Part shown: positions 26,001-38,035 of the stretch, in pieces | How positions within the stretch are numbered: the stretch's first letter is position 1 | How the letters are laid out: every line of letters starts with the position of its first letter | NCBI GenBank assembly: GCA_018697195.1 | Contig: CM031858.1 | Span: forward strand, 76,780,818 to 76,844,817 | Length of the DNA: 64,000 nt | Direction of reading: 5' to 3' | Source: Certhia americana | Lineage: Eukaryota > Chordata > Aves > Passeriformes > Certhiidae | Program-made: the position numbers and the translations under genes | The notes under the pieces: generated by a model | What the model saw: only the letters and a program-made list of their open reading frames with translations | Database searches by the model: none | Told to the model about the DNA's origin: nothing

Positions 26001-28667
26001 TGCATATATATTTGTTGGCATTAACTGAATTACTGTGTCTTAGAGATACAGTCAAATGACAATAGGTACCTTTTACATAGATCCAGCTACTACATAACCT
26101 GTTGCCAGTTCTTGATATTGTAACCCAGTACATAACCTGTATATCATGATCTTTCAGAATTCTGAGGGTGTTGTACAAAATCTGTTTCTTCTAGTCCACA
26201 TGGAATCTGAATCCCTGTTTTTTTTCTGAACTTTCCTGCTTAATAAATAGATTTTGTACTCCAACAATGATAACTTCAAATGTTTTTGGAACTCTTGAAA
26301 AATAAAGATTTACTAATGAAGCCAACACAAAAGAAATTGCTTAAACAATTTGATATGCAGTGCAAGTTTCTGCATAATAAAAAAATATTCTCTACTTCTT
26401 GGGGGCACTTCCTGAATCCCTATACTAGAAGGCAGAAGTATGACTCCATACATATGTAGATGCGTGCTTTAAGAATGTCTGTATTTTTAGTGACCGTAAA
26501 GGATAAATTCTCAGGTTCATTATTAAAGGATTTTAATAACTTTCTAATAATGTGAACAAGAAAAAATTTTCTGTAAAATTTGAAGGAAGACAAATAAAAG
26601 TTTTATATGGTAGGACACAAAAGGTCAAGTGCAACATTATGCAGTAAAAGCAACTTAGGGAAGGCTTACTTCAGCCCCTTCAGCATTAAAATATCCTAAT
26701 GTCTTCTAATGGGTTTGGAAACCATTAATAGCTACTGATTCAGCACAAGGATTAGCATTTGCTTGTTTTTGTTGAGAGGTTCCACTAATGCTGTCAAGTA
26801 TGAATTCTCTGAATAGAGAAAAAGGTTTAGACGTATCAAGTTATCACTGTGTGACTTTTATTTCCTAAATGTTTTCAAGTGAAGAGTCATTTAAAAAGAA
26901 ATAGATGAAGTATATAAATTGATTCTAAACCGGGAAGGTTTAGCTGAACAGTGGAAGGTCTGTAAAGGATTTACTTTTAATTCTATCCATTCTAGAGGCA
27001 TAATTGAATATTTATGTGTACATTTGTTGGTAACCACAGTGACTGTTTGTAAAAGTGAAGTTTTCACAGCAAATAATATAGTCCAGAGTTCAAGGGAATA
27101 ATATTTTCCTTAGTATAGACTGTAAAAATCTGGTAGTATTTTAGATGGAAAGGACAATTACTATACTATATTTATGTGACAATGACATATAACTCTAAAA
27201 CTTGTGCACTACTTCACATTTTTCACCATAAATCTAATATCTCCAAAGTAAACAACTTAATTGTTGCAAATAAAATTAAATGTAAAAATTAGACTTTTTA
27301 AGATGTTTTTGCAGCTAGTGACAGTGCCAGATAAAACCTCAGATTTCTAAAAGATGTGTTCAACAAATTGAAAATCTGAAATTAATGAAGAACATGAGAT
27401 CCCCTAAAAGTCAATAACTTTCCAGTTTATGAAGCTCCCCTCCCAACTGAAAAAAGAAGCGGTTGTATCTAAGTTGCTCAAGAAATACCTTATGTGGAAA
27501 TTCTCTAGATTTACAGGTGATGTACATCTTAAGTGTGTCCTACATTAAACTGTGTGAGAATGTGATGGGTTATGTCAAGCAATCCCCATCAAGGACACAC
27601 ACACATTTTTTCATGAACTTGTGTATTTATACATTTTTGTGCTCACAGTAGTGATTTGAGGATGACTGCAGTAAGTTTTGTGAAAGACTTTTCATAAGAC
27701 AGTTCTTAAAAAAAGTGTTTTTACCTTTTGTACAGATAAGGTTGTGTCCTGCCCTTTTTTTTTTCCCCTCTCTTTTTTTAAATGAGGCTTTTTGGAATGT
27801 CAGAGTATGGAAATCTGTTTTTTAGTTAAAAATATGTGTTATTCTTGACAGTCTAAACCCAGAGCAGCCTTTTCTTCCCCCTATCCCTTAAATTGTCTCT
27901 GTATAGGATTTCACAAATTAGATGAAAAATTTCAAGGGAATGGTAAGAAATCAGCCTAACTGTTTTAAATTAATGACTCTGAAGATGTGTTATGCTCTTG
28001 ATCTTCTGGCACCACAATGTGACATTAGGCCTGTCGGAATAATATTACATCTTCGAGTAATTTAAACTAACAAGATTTGGTGGCGGGATTTTTGTGTATT
28101 TTTGTTTTGCTTTTTTTAAACCAACAATAAAATGTATATTTTGTATATTTTTATGTTTGCAGGGTTGGTTTTTTTTTTCTTTTGAATAGCTGTGGTGTAA
28201 TTAGATAAAAACTGGTTTTGCTTTTGTTTGAAAAAAAGTTGAAAAGACACTTGAAACTTACATTTCTAGGTTTTAATCCATAAATTTAAACATTTCTTTT
28301 CCACTGAAGTTTTCTTAATTCTTTTTATAATTATCAATTATTATTTTTATTATTAAGTAATTACAATAAAATATTACTTTTAATAAATATTAATTTTCTT
28401 AATTATTTTTATAAATACTAAATTTTAAAATATTTTTGTTACTTAATGTATCAAGAATGGGAGAAACTATTTAAAGAAGAACTGATTTTAGAGAAGAATG
28501 TCTTTTTTGATTAACTTCCACAACTGGTAGTCAGGATTTCTAGATTCCCCCGCATCACCCAGATCTTGGATTTTGTATGTATCAAGAAATGGGAGGGGAA
28601 TAACTAAATGGTCTGTTTCACATGGGCATCAGTAATGAGAGCCTCGGATGGAAGCTGCTGTATGTCA

Positions 28668-28685
28668 CAAACACATATGTGTTTG
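28668..28685. repeat. perfect 18-bp palindrome
   Basis: CAAACACATATGTGTTTG is fully self-complementary without spacer, and contains a central CATATG (E-box type) core. A binding site for a dimeric factor is possible but unproven. Confidence 0.85.
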
Positions 28686-29262
28686 ATGTATGTCCAAAGA
28701 TAGTTGTTTTTGAACATGTTGGTATTTTTGTAACCTAAAACAGTTAAGAAGGATCTTTTTTAAGACAAAGGATGAAGTACATTAGGATATGTTCCATTAT
28801 TTTGCTGCAGAAAGCCTATACTTTTTTTTTGTATGGTAGGTTTGTGATTAGTTAAAAAAAGGATATGGTACTTTCCACCATGTTGTGACAAAGAATGATG
28901 CAGTTTATCATTTTGTTGTATTCTGTTACAAGAATCTGATTAAGCTAACAAATCTGCATCTTGTTTTTTTGTTTTGGGGGTTTTGTTTGGTTTTGTTTGG
29001 TTTAAAGTTATTTGAGGCTTCCCTGGGCAAGAGAAGGCCCATTTTTGTGCAGAGCTATAAATGCACAAAAAAGGTTAGCTACAAAAGTGTGGGGTCATAG
29101 CTTATTAGATTCAATAGATTTAGATTTCCTATCCTCAAATTTTATATGTGTTAAATTTTGCATGTGACTTTCAGGGAAAAAGCAGCCCTGATCAACTCAA
29201 GGCGTAAATATTGTACTGAAATCAGCTGGGACCTTTAATAAAGAATGAGGTAATTGATCAGG

Positions 29263-29829
29263 TTTCATGGTTTAACCTCAGATTGCAACCAAGCACCACG
29301 TAGCAGCTCGCTCACTCCACCATGAGAAGGATCAGGGAGAGAATCAGAACAACAGCTCAGCCTGCAGGTTTTTCCATTTCTAAAGCCAGTTTAATAAGCA
29401 AACCAAAAGCCAAAGTGTGCCATTTCCCCTGGGCAGGCAGGCTCTCAGGCATTTCCAGGGGATCAGGGCCCTGTCACATGTAACAGTCACTTGGCAAGAC
29501 AGACAGCATCACTCCAAATATCCCCCCATTCTTGCTTCTTTTCCCCAGCTTTATATACCCAGCATGACACCAGTGTGCTCTGAAGTATCCTTTGTGTTGT
29601 TTGGGGTCAGCTGTCCAGGCTGTGTCCCTCCCCCAAGTTCTTATGCTTCTCCAGTCTCCCTGCTGGTGGAATGGGGCGGAAAAAGCCTTGTCTTTGTGCA
29701 AACCCTGCTCAGAAATAACAAAAAACACCTCTGTAATATCAACACAGCATGTTCAGCACAATACCAGAATGGGCCCTCCTACAAGCTGCTGTGAAGAAAA
29801 TTAACTGAACCCCAGCCAAACCTGGCACA
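29263..29829 (-). mobile_element. solo LTR of an avian ERVL-like retrovirus, minus orientation
   Basis: This is a complete LTR read on the minus strand. It starts TGTGCCAGGTTTGGCTGGGG and carries 'gacagctgaccccaaac' and a clear TATA box (GGGTATATAAAGC, minus strand). Near the 3' side a 'TTATTAAACTGGCTTT' block leads to the GGTTAAACCA terminus. It shares block order with the plus-oriented LTR at 11955-12474, so both are one family. Flanking pentamers tcagg and tcatg differ at one base and are probably the target duplication (5 bp suits ERVL). No internal retroviral genes are adjacent. The 125-codon + frame and the 84-codon minus frame inside are artefacts. Confidence 0.85.
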
Positions 29830-30737
29830 TCATGTGCTTTTCTAAGTTTGATTTCTTGTTGGATTTTTTTTTACCTCCTTGCTTTTTTTTTAATGAACTG
29901 CTGGGTTTTTTTTTTGTTTGGTTGGGTTTTTTTAATACCCAAATGGCAAGTTAGTTTTCAGGAAGACTGAAATCTGATGTTGTAATACTGAACCCCTTTA
30001 ACAAGTGTGTTCACCTTCCAGCATGATGATGCCTCTTGCTGCTGCCTAAAACTGATCAAAATAGCCTCCCAGTTTTGTACTTCCATATGTTTGTCAATCA
30101 TTCATTTATGGCTGATATTGGAAGTCATATGTCTAGTGACTTTTAAGTCACTTAAGTAAACAGGGCTTCTTAAGGACGATTTTACTTTAAGATAAACTAC
30201 AAATAAGAAATTTAGTGCATAGAGGTTTCTGTATTCTTAGTATCATGTTTTGAATTTTTTTTTTACATTGATCACAGAAAAATCGTTAAAATAGGGAAAT
30301 CTAAATTCTTGTTAAAGTATTTTTAAAGTATACTTTTAGACTAATGGTATATTTGAAGACTGTACAAGAACTGTTGGTGGTGATACAGGAGGAGTAGGAC
30401 ACTCTAATATCTTGAAATAAGCCATGGGGAAAGAAAAGGAGAAACAATTGTAAAGAAGATGTGAGAGAAATATACAAGAGGAGACAACAGCAGGAGGGCA
30501 AACTAAATCACAACAAGAAAAGAAGTACATTCTTTTACCACCTTATAAAAAATTAACTACATCAGAATTCTCTAATATTTTTGCAGAACTGCTGGAACCT
30601 GATGCTGTTTTTTTAGCTATGAAGTGTGTCAGTGGTTTTGTTTGTTTCTTGAATATATAATGTCAGCCATTGTAGTACATTTAAAATATTATTTTAATTA
30701 TATTCACAATTGCACCATAACTGCACTTATGCAATTA
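29830..30737. other. non-coding stretch
   Basis: No gene is supported. T/G-rich low-complexity pieces lie at about 29866-29935. The minus-strand frames at 30301-30530 are short, and S/C/L/F-rich without a domain. Confidence 0.6.
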
Positions 30738-30950
30738 ATTGATCACTTCCCCATAAGCTACTTATGGACAAAAAGAATTATATGAAGAATTGCAAGTCCA
30801 ATGTTCTCCCTCTTTTTATTGAGCATAGATGCAAAACAATGACAGTGGCAATAGTTAATTTTTTTAAATTATGATATAATTAAATTTTTTCTTTGCATGC
30901 ACATTTTAAAATATTCTGAACAATAGATCACTCTATATGAATGATTGTAC
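30738..30950. repeat. copy A of a diverged local direct duplication
   Basis: This about 213-base segment and 31572-31784 align colinearly along their whole length. Shared blocks are 'attgatca.ttccc', 'aagctactt.tggacaaaa', 'agaattgcaag', 'ttttta.tgagcatagatg', 'ATTCTGAACAATAGAT' and 'tatatgaatgattgta'. The sequences immediately outside do not match. The copies are spaced 834 bp start to start, in the same orientation. No known transposon family is recognised. Confidence 0.85.
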
Positions 30951-31571
30951 ACCATTCATCAGCTATACACTTAGCCATTATTTAGGTAAAATTCCAAATG
31001 AAAAAAAAAGAGAAATCTCTTTTGCTGTGACTGATAAGAAGAACAGGAGAGTCAGCATGAGAATGTAAACGCTTTTTCTATAATGTATGGAATTTTCTTT
31101 ATTTCTGGAGAATATGAAAATTCTGCTGGCTAGCTATATCATGCATTTCAATGCTGACCTGTGTCTTGCTTTACCTAGAGCATTCATGTTGTTTCTCTTT
31201 ATAATTGGGAAGCAGGTACTGAGATGATATAATGCACCTTTGGCATCAAGTTTCCAGTAAGTAAACTTACTGCAGTGTCTAATGCTGCATATGGGAAGGC
31301 AGATGTCTAATTTTAAACAAATTACAGCACAAAACCAATGTTAAATTAATCATGCTAAAATTAAAATTTAAATGCATTGGTGAATTTTTATTACCTGCAT
31401 TTTGTCACTGGAAGAAATGGTTGTACTGTGAGTTTTATAGTGTCAGGGAAGAAGTTGGAAAACCAGATGAACACCTTTACCAGTGAAATTTGCCATAAAT
31501 ACAGACCTGAAATATTATGTTTGTTTGGAATCATACTCCCAGGTGGTTTTGCAGTTTTTCAAAATGTGTTT

Positions 31572-31784
31572 ATTGATCATTTCCCTACAAGCTACTTTTG
31601 GACAAAATGGATCATATGCAGAATTGCAAGATGCACCTTCTTCTTTTTACTGAGCATAGATGAAAAATAATATGACTGAGGCAGTAGTTGCATACTTAAA
31701 AATGTTTAAATATTTAAATTTTTCCCTTAAATATGTATTTTTAAATATTCTGAACAATAGATAGCTATATATGAATGATTGTAT
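31572..31784. repeat. copy B of a diverged local direct duplication
   Basis: Second copy of the segment at 30738-30950, with the same order and nearly the same length. Many substitutions and small indels separate the copies, so the duplication is old. The + frame at 31377-31670 runs into this copy and is not a gene. Confidence 0.85.
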
Positions 31785-34700
31785 ACAATGCAACAGTTTT
31801 ACAGTGCAACATGCCTTTTATATTGAATTCTGACAGTCTTTTGTTTTCTTCCTTAGTACTGGTAATCACAGTTTCTTTGATTAGGAAGAGAACTTCAAGC
31901 TGTTTTTGCATCTCTGCATTCTCACTTAAAACTCATCCCATTACTATGCAGCATGTGATACAGCATAGAAGCAATTTTCAAAGAGAAAGGTAGTTTGTTG
32001 CTGACAGTGTCCAAACCTAGTTTTATCAGCAGTCTGATATTTGAAATTACAGAGCCTACTTTTTATGTGTTATTTTTTGTGGTAGCTATTGTCTTGGAAA
32101 TCTTAATTCTGCAAATTCACACTGTTATAATTTCAAGCCACAGATACTAACATAGTTGCTTTAATATCTTAGTTAATAACTACTGTTTATTATGACTCAC
32201 ATCAAACACTATGAATTTAACCTTCTTGTAAGTTAACAATTATTGCATTCTTTCTTGGTTAATTGAAAGTCAGTGGGAACAATTAAAATATTTATGAACT
32301 CTAGGGATTATTGTTGTGATACCATCCAAACTGACCTACCTCATTGTTTCATGGGATTTTTCAGTAATTTTATGTATATAATAGAAAAAATTGCCTGTTT
32401 GTATTTAATAACTATATGTAACTCTGCATGCTAATCTGTTAAAGAATAGGGCATTTGTTTTATTTATAGAAGGTAAATTGTTAAGGTCATTTAAATAGAC
32501 TTTTACTTCACAGTGATTTTTAGGAAAGGATTCAGGACAGTTAAGTACCTATTTGGCAAATTTGTGTAAAATGTATAAATCAAATAATAGTTAAATATTG
32601 TTTTAAAAGGAGGAAAAATAATAAAGAAATAGATTTTCCTTGTATAACTTTGTCTTGAATGACATACAGATTCACATTAGCCCCAGTCTGAAAAAAATAT
32701 TTTGGAGTTTTGATGGGACATGATTTAATAAGTTGCATAGGGCAATGAATAAGTACCAGCTTCTTCCAAAGGTTTATAGTATGCCATTGATTCCATGTAA
32801 TAATTTTCATCATAAGATATTTAAATATTTATCTTGGGCACACTAATGCTTGTTAATGTAAAATACATGTACACAGCTCTAAGTCTCATTTGAAAATTAA
32901 TTATTTACTTTTGTTCTGTTGGATAAATTAGTTCTTCGGGTGGGAGGTGACTATGCAGTTGAGACCTTGTGGTACTATTTGTCATGTGTTGTTGGCTTTG
33001 AGGACCTCTATGCAGGTGAGGGAAGAAATATTTTTTTCTGGGAAACAGGAGATACTGAATGATTACTTCTTCCTTTGTGAGATTAAGTATGGGTACAGCT
33101 CCTATAAAAGCATTTGATCTATAGAGACTTGTAAATTCTGTGCAAGATTCTGCATAATGAAACTTAACATTTGCTAAAATGATCATTATTGCTCACATCT
33201 AGATTTCCATCTCCATCTGTTTGTTCTGGGAGCCACAGATCTTCTAGGAAATGTGTTTTTTTTGTCAGATTGCCCCTCTTTCTGGACAGTGAAGATAGGA
33301 TATTGTGGTTGAGGAAAGCAGATCTAGTAACAAGGAGGTACAGCTAACCAATATTACATTGGAATGGAGAGTGTTCACAGGTTTCAGAGGCCTAAAGGGT
33401 CTGTGAAGCTGACCAGTCCCAGGCCTACTTTATCCCCTAGATTTTTGTAACTCATGCAGGATTTTTCTGAATTAAAATCAGGTTAATTAAAATTGAGGAG
33501 TTGAAGGTATTAAAGTTTACTGCAGATTAATTCTCTGTCCATGAGCATGGCTGTTGAGTCTGACACAGCTCTGAGGGCTGACAGCTGGGGTAAGTGAAAG
33601 CTGTCTTAGTCTATTCTGCTTGGCATCTTCCACAGTGGCCCACGTTCATGGCAGGATTGGTGCCGTGCACCATTTTTCTGGGTGTCTGGCATCTTTAGGG
33701 AAACACGCTCTTCCTTTAGAAGAGAAGCTGAGGACAAACTAAACAAATATCTTTTGTCTGCTTCTTTCACGCTATCTTGCAGAAGAATATATGCAGCAAA
33801 GATTCATGGGAGCGGTGTATACTTACTCTATATTGTGTGATAATGATGATGCTATAGAAACCATAGTGTGAGGATAAGTATCTTTGAAAGAAAGGAAAAA
33901 ACTACAAACTCTTGAGAATGCCTATTGTTTTAGCTAAAAATACTAAATATCTATATATTCTGACAGTCCTAAACTTTTGAAATCATTGTGCTGTTTCTCA
34001 AGCAGTTGGAAACATGCAAAATTGTTCTTATTGATGTATTGTTAGTGGGCAGCTACTTCAGAGTCTCTGCAAGTATGATGTGCTTTATATGTGGAAGTTC
34101 TTTAAGGTATGTAAATTTAAGTGGCTGAAAAGGAACATGTTTAAATTGAGACACCTTAAGAAAAACTGCTGCATTGTTGATTACCTAATTAGGTAACTGG
34201 TTTCTAACTCTTGTGGCCAAATAGACATTGGAGGAGTAGTTCAGTAGGACATTTTCACTTGCATAAATATGTTTTTGTGGTTTTTTTCGATCTTTGCATC
34301 ACTATTTAATTCTTGAAGATAAAGGCCTTCAGAAGGCACTCTGAAATATATTCAGTTTTCAACTTGTTTGAATTTTATCCTTACAGGCAAAAACATGTAG
34401 AAAAAGGAAACTTGTATTTAGCCTTTAAGTGAATTATTTACACTTGAAGTCTCACAATAAAAACAGTGATCAATTGGGCCATAAATTGTGATGTTAGTTT
34501 TGTACAAGTAAGTGTTTTACGTAACGTGTCAAAGATTATTCCAAAAGTTTTGACTCAAAGTTTGAGATTAGCAGAGACACCTGCTTGTTTTTGTGAACAG
34601 CCAACACTGAATGCATAATAAGTTTTGAGAGGTTTTTTCCCCCATTTAAAGCTGTGAACATCACATTCCTAGGCAGCCTTTTAAAAATAATTAGAGCATA

Positions 34701-34924
34701 TGTAACCAAATACATCTACAGTCATAGAAGAACATAATATTTTACTAGTTCTTTTATAGAAATTATCCCATGAGCAGTGACTACAGAATCACTCTTACTG
34801 TTGTTTGCTTTAGAAAATGACAGGAAGAATACTGTGTCTTGGTTGTCAGAACAAAACTATTTTTGGAACAACTTTTCAGGTTCTAGCAAGTTTTTTAATA
34901 ATAAAAAGTTATGTGTTAGACTAA
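31785..34924. other. non-coding stretch
   Basis: No gene is supported. The 33340-33720 part is somewhat richer in G and C than its surroundings but matches no repeat I recognise. The part around 34500-34620 has complex sequence that could be conserved. The minus frame at 32905-33186 (93 codons) has no domain. Confidence 0.5.
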
Positions 34925-34930
34925 GGATAT
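34925..34930. other. target site duplication, left copy
   Basis: GGATAT lies immediately left of the solo LTR at 34931 and is identical to the 6 bp immediately right of it. Confidence 0.85.
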
Positions 34931-35356
34931 TGTTGCAAACCAGGATAGCTGTTAATATGGTGACGGTAAAGAGAGGCAGGAAGGGCCTTTTGTATGGGAT
35001 CATAGAGGTATTTATTCCAGCTACACGTGCATTTACTCCAGCCACACGTGCAGACTGTCCAGGGTCAAAGGCCAGGCTCATGGGAAAGGTTCAGGTTTAA
35101 GTATATGGGTGCCAGGGGCTGGGAGAGCATCAGGGACCAATTATCAGGGGGCATAGGGCTACAAAGGTGGGATTGGGGTATGTGAGCCAATGGGGAAATT
35201 GGGAAGATGTGATTGGGGGACACAGGGATGGGGAGGGTTAAGGGCTGACTGAGGGAGCAGAGCAGGGCTACTTTGGCATAACAGAACAGGGTATCCTGTG
35301 AGAGAAGCCTCTTATGTCTCCTTAGCAAAGCCTCTCAGGCTTCACTGACCTCCACA
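34931..35356 (-). mobile_element. solo LTR with intact 6-bp target duplication, minus orientation
   Basis: The 426-bp element starts TGTTGCAAACC and ends GACCTCCACA on the + strand, giving canonical TG...CA ends, and is framed by identical GGATAT hexamers. Read on the minus strand, a CATATACTTAAACC box can serve as TATA, and an AATAAA follows at about 35008-35013, so the LTR points left. A tandem ACACGTGCA/ACACGTGCA pair (ctacacgtgcatttactccagc-type unit) sits between them. A 6-bp duplication suits an alpha/beta-retrovirus-like (ERVK-type) integrase. No internal genes remain, implying LTR-LTR recombination. The intact duplication suggests a fairly young insertion. Frames at 34777-35328 are artefacts. 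Confidence 0.9.
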
Positions 35357-35362
35357 GGATAT
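35357..35362. other. target site duplication, right copy
   Basis: GGATAT, identical to 34925-34930. Confidence 0.85.
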
Positions 35363-37739
35363 AATAATTAATCAAAAAAGGAATACATTAGAGGATATTA
35401 GGAGGCTAATGCTCCATGTTTATTTAAGCTACTTTTTATTAGAAATTACCCTTTTTTTAAATATTCAGTATTCAGTCTCACAGTGATGGGAATGGACAAT
35501 TTTGTACCATACTTTCAATCTTCTACATTGGAGAAACAAGTGAGGCTTTTCTACTCTGAAACCAGTTTTTTCTTAACACTTACCTGACAAATGGCCAGAG
35601 TGCTTTGGAGTGAGGGAGTGTATCGGGAAGAGGATTGTAAGGAGAAATGACACCATTATCCTGGGAGACCCTTCTGTCTCCCTTGTACATGTAAGAGGTG
35701 AATCTTTATACTTAATCTTGTGCTGATCTGTAGACTGGTTTTCAGAGCCTTGGCATCTGGTGAGTCATTCTCTGATGGGTGAGCAGTTTCAATGATATTT
35801 CAAATTGTATGTGATTGAGCTGGGGCAGTCTTTGTATATTACAGGGATTAGCAGCAAATCCAATATTTGAATTTGTGATAGAGTGGTCTGTTCTATCAGT
35901 CACTTCCACAGGAGATGGGAGATTTTATTTCTTTGCTTGTGCATTTATGCCTTTTTAGAAACTGGAATAGGTAGGAGTGATTTTTTTTTTTTTAAAACTG
36001 AATCATTGGTTGTGTGAAGATGGTTGTTTTTGGATTATGCCATAATTTTCAGATAATTCTGTGCAAATGAAAGGTAACAATACATATACTGTTTAGTGAG
36101 TACTGCTCAAAAAATTCTACCTCTGTCACACTGAAATGAATCACAGAGTAAAAAGAACTCTCACAATAGCAAATATTATGTTCCCTTAGATATGGGGTTA
36201 GAATACTTCATTAAAATCTCTTTGAAGAATGGTTCTGAATCCAGAATTTTTAACATTTGAGTAACCATCTGAACCTCTGTATAGCAGATTCTGAGTGAAT
36301 TTTAAAAGGTCTTTTTTAGAAAGGAGAATCTAAGTCTGTGCTTGGAGGAAACAAGCTTCTGAAGATGGGACTGTTTTAGGACTCACATCCATTTGCTTCT
36401 TGCTTTAATAGCAAAGGGAGAGTAGCATCCCCTTGTTGTTTTTTTGTTTGTTTTTTTGGATTGCTCTTCTGAGGAATTTAATTATTTTTATACACCAAGA
36501 AAGTATTTAAATTAGCCAGGGTTTTTTCTCAATTTTTTTTTTTTTAATCATGCTGCTTTTTTGGTATAAAAGATCAATATTAGTAGTTTAAGTAGAGTAT
36601 CTGGAGTTTTTTTCCTAATCTCTAAGGAACATAATCAAAGAGTTATAACATACAGAGGCTTTTAACATGGGACGTCATATGAACTCAAGAGAAACAGCAA
36701 GCATCTGAGGTATCCTGGAGGTTTAGGGATGATAAAACTTGTCAAATTGGTAAACATTAGTAAAGTTCGACATTTTGAGTTCAGTTATACTGTGTTGGGG
36801 AATTAAAATTCTACTAGGAGTGTAGGGATAGATTGGAAACAGTAAACAAGCATTTTATGCATCTAATATGTATGTCCAAGTGTTGAAAAATAAAATTGTT
36901 GAAGGGGACTAAGAATAGCTAAAGTGTTTATTTTATCTAGGTTTGTGTTCATGCTACATATTGAAGTCTAATTGTTCAAGTAATTTAAAGTGCTGATAAA
37001 GCTATAATCACATCCTCACACATATTTGTATTTTTGTCTGAATGACCAAGGGAGATTTTAGCCCTCAGTAGAAGAAGTGGGTTTTAGAGTTACATAAGAC
37101 TAGAGATAGCAGTGCATGGGACTTTAGAAATACTTCCAGAGAAAGGCATGTTTTTTTTTCATGCAAAATCGTGATTACAATTGGATGTGGCCTGAATTTG
37201 CTAAGAAAATCATATAAATTCTGAGATAGCTGATGAATGGTGTGCACTGTCAAGATTATGTACACAGGACGGTAAGAAGGTGTACAGTGACCAAAGATCT
37301 GTGGTTTGGCATGCTAAGATGATATTATGTTTGGAGCTCAACCTTTCTGTTAAAGCAGCCGCAGGCACAGCAGTTCATAGCCACATAATATGTGACAAGC
37401 TGGCTACTGCATGTCTGGGTTTCATGGGTCTCATAGAGTAAGCATATGTTCTTTTTTTGCAATGCCACTTTTAGTAACTTTCTGCAAAGTGTTTTGTGAA
37501 GTAGCTTTTTGGTTTTCTTCCAAGTGTGCAAGAATGCCACTGTACAAGCAGTATAGAACATTTCAGTTCAAAAAATCTTATGTATTAAACAGCAGAAAAA
37601 TATATTTCCTTTCCCCACAGAAAAGCAAAGACGGAATGCTATGTGGGAGTTTTTACTTTAGAATGTTGGTGGCAAATTTTCTATTTATGGTACTCTGTGT
37701 CTAACATTAGTATCTGCAAGGCAGACACTTCAAAATTGA
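35363..37739. other. non-coding stretch
   Basis: No gene is supported. Small T/G-rich and T-rich tracts lie near 36438-36460 and 36531-36546. Overlapping frames on both strands at 37325-37704 (78 and 97 codons) have no domain or codon support. Confidence 0.55.
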
Positions 37740-38035
37740 ATGGAATTTTTGACTGCTGTAAATTTCCTTATTTATGTGGCCTTGCAATATGATGATGTGG
37801 TAGCAGAATTCTTCGATAATAAACACGTGTCGTTGTGCAGTGGAAATGATGCCTCAGCACTGCAGCAGAATTTAAAATGGGAGCATCCTGTGGTTTCCAT
37901 GGCAACCAGGGAGGGCCAGATTGTTTGCGTTGTGGCAGGCAGTGGGTAGCATGCACTTCAATATATGCCAGTATTTATTAAGACTGTTACGATGGCAATT
38001 TCTGCCTACTGCATTGCAATTTATGCCTAATTTAA
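37740..38035. promoter_or_regulatory. candidate conserved regulatory element with an RFX X-box
   Basis: This complex, non-repetitive segment contains GTTTCCATGGCAAC at 37893-37906, a full palindrome-like X-box matching the RFX consensus GTYNCC(N0-3)RGNAAC. It also contains a CACGTG E-box at 37824-37829 and several GCAAT/ATGCC words around 37985-38020. RFX proteins bind such X-boxes as dimers in ciliary and neuronal genes. That this is an enhancer is inference from motif and texture; conservation could not be checked. The + frame at 37740-37949 spans it but has no recognisable domain. Confidence 0.4.

Larger units (their letters stand above)
21621..29262. other. long non-coding AT-rich stretch
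   Basis: About 7.6 kb with no supported gene and no clear young transposon. It holds the overlapping hairpins at 23053-23086, an A/C-rich tract at about 22556-22625, an AT-rich self-complementary region at 28320-28440, an 18-bp palindrome at 28668-28685 and a T/G-rich tract at about 28960-29005. Open frames of 60-81 codons are isolated and have no domain or splice evidence. Confidence 0.6.

Noticed and set aside
29417..29794. 125-codon + strand open frame
   Set aside because: It is antisense to the minus-oriented ERVL-like LTR.
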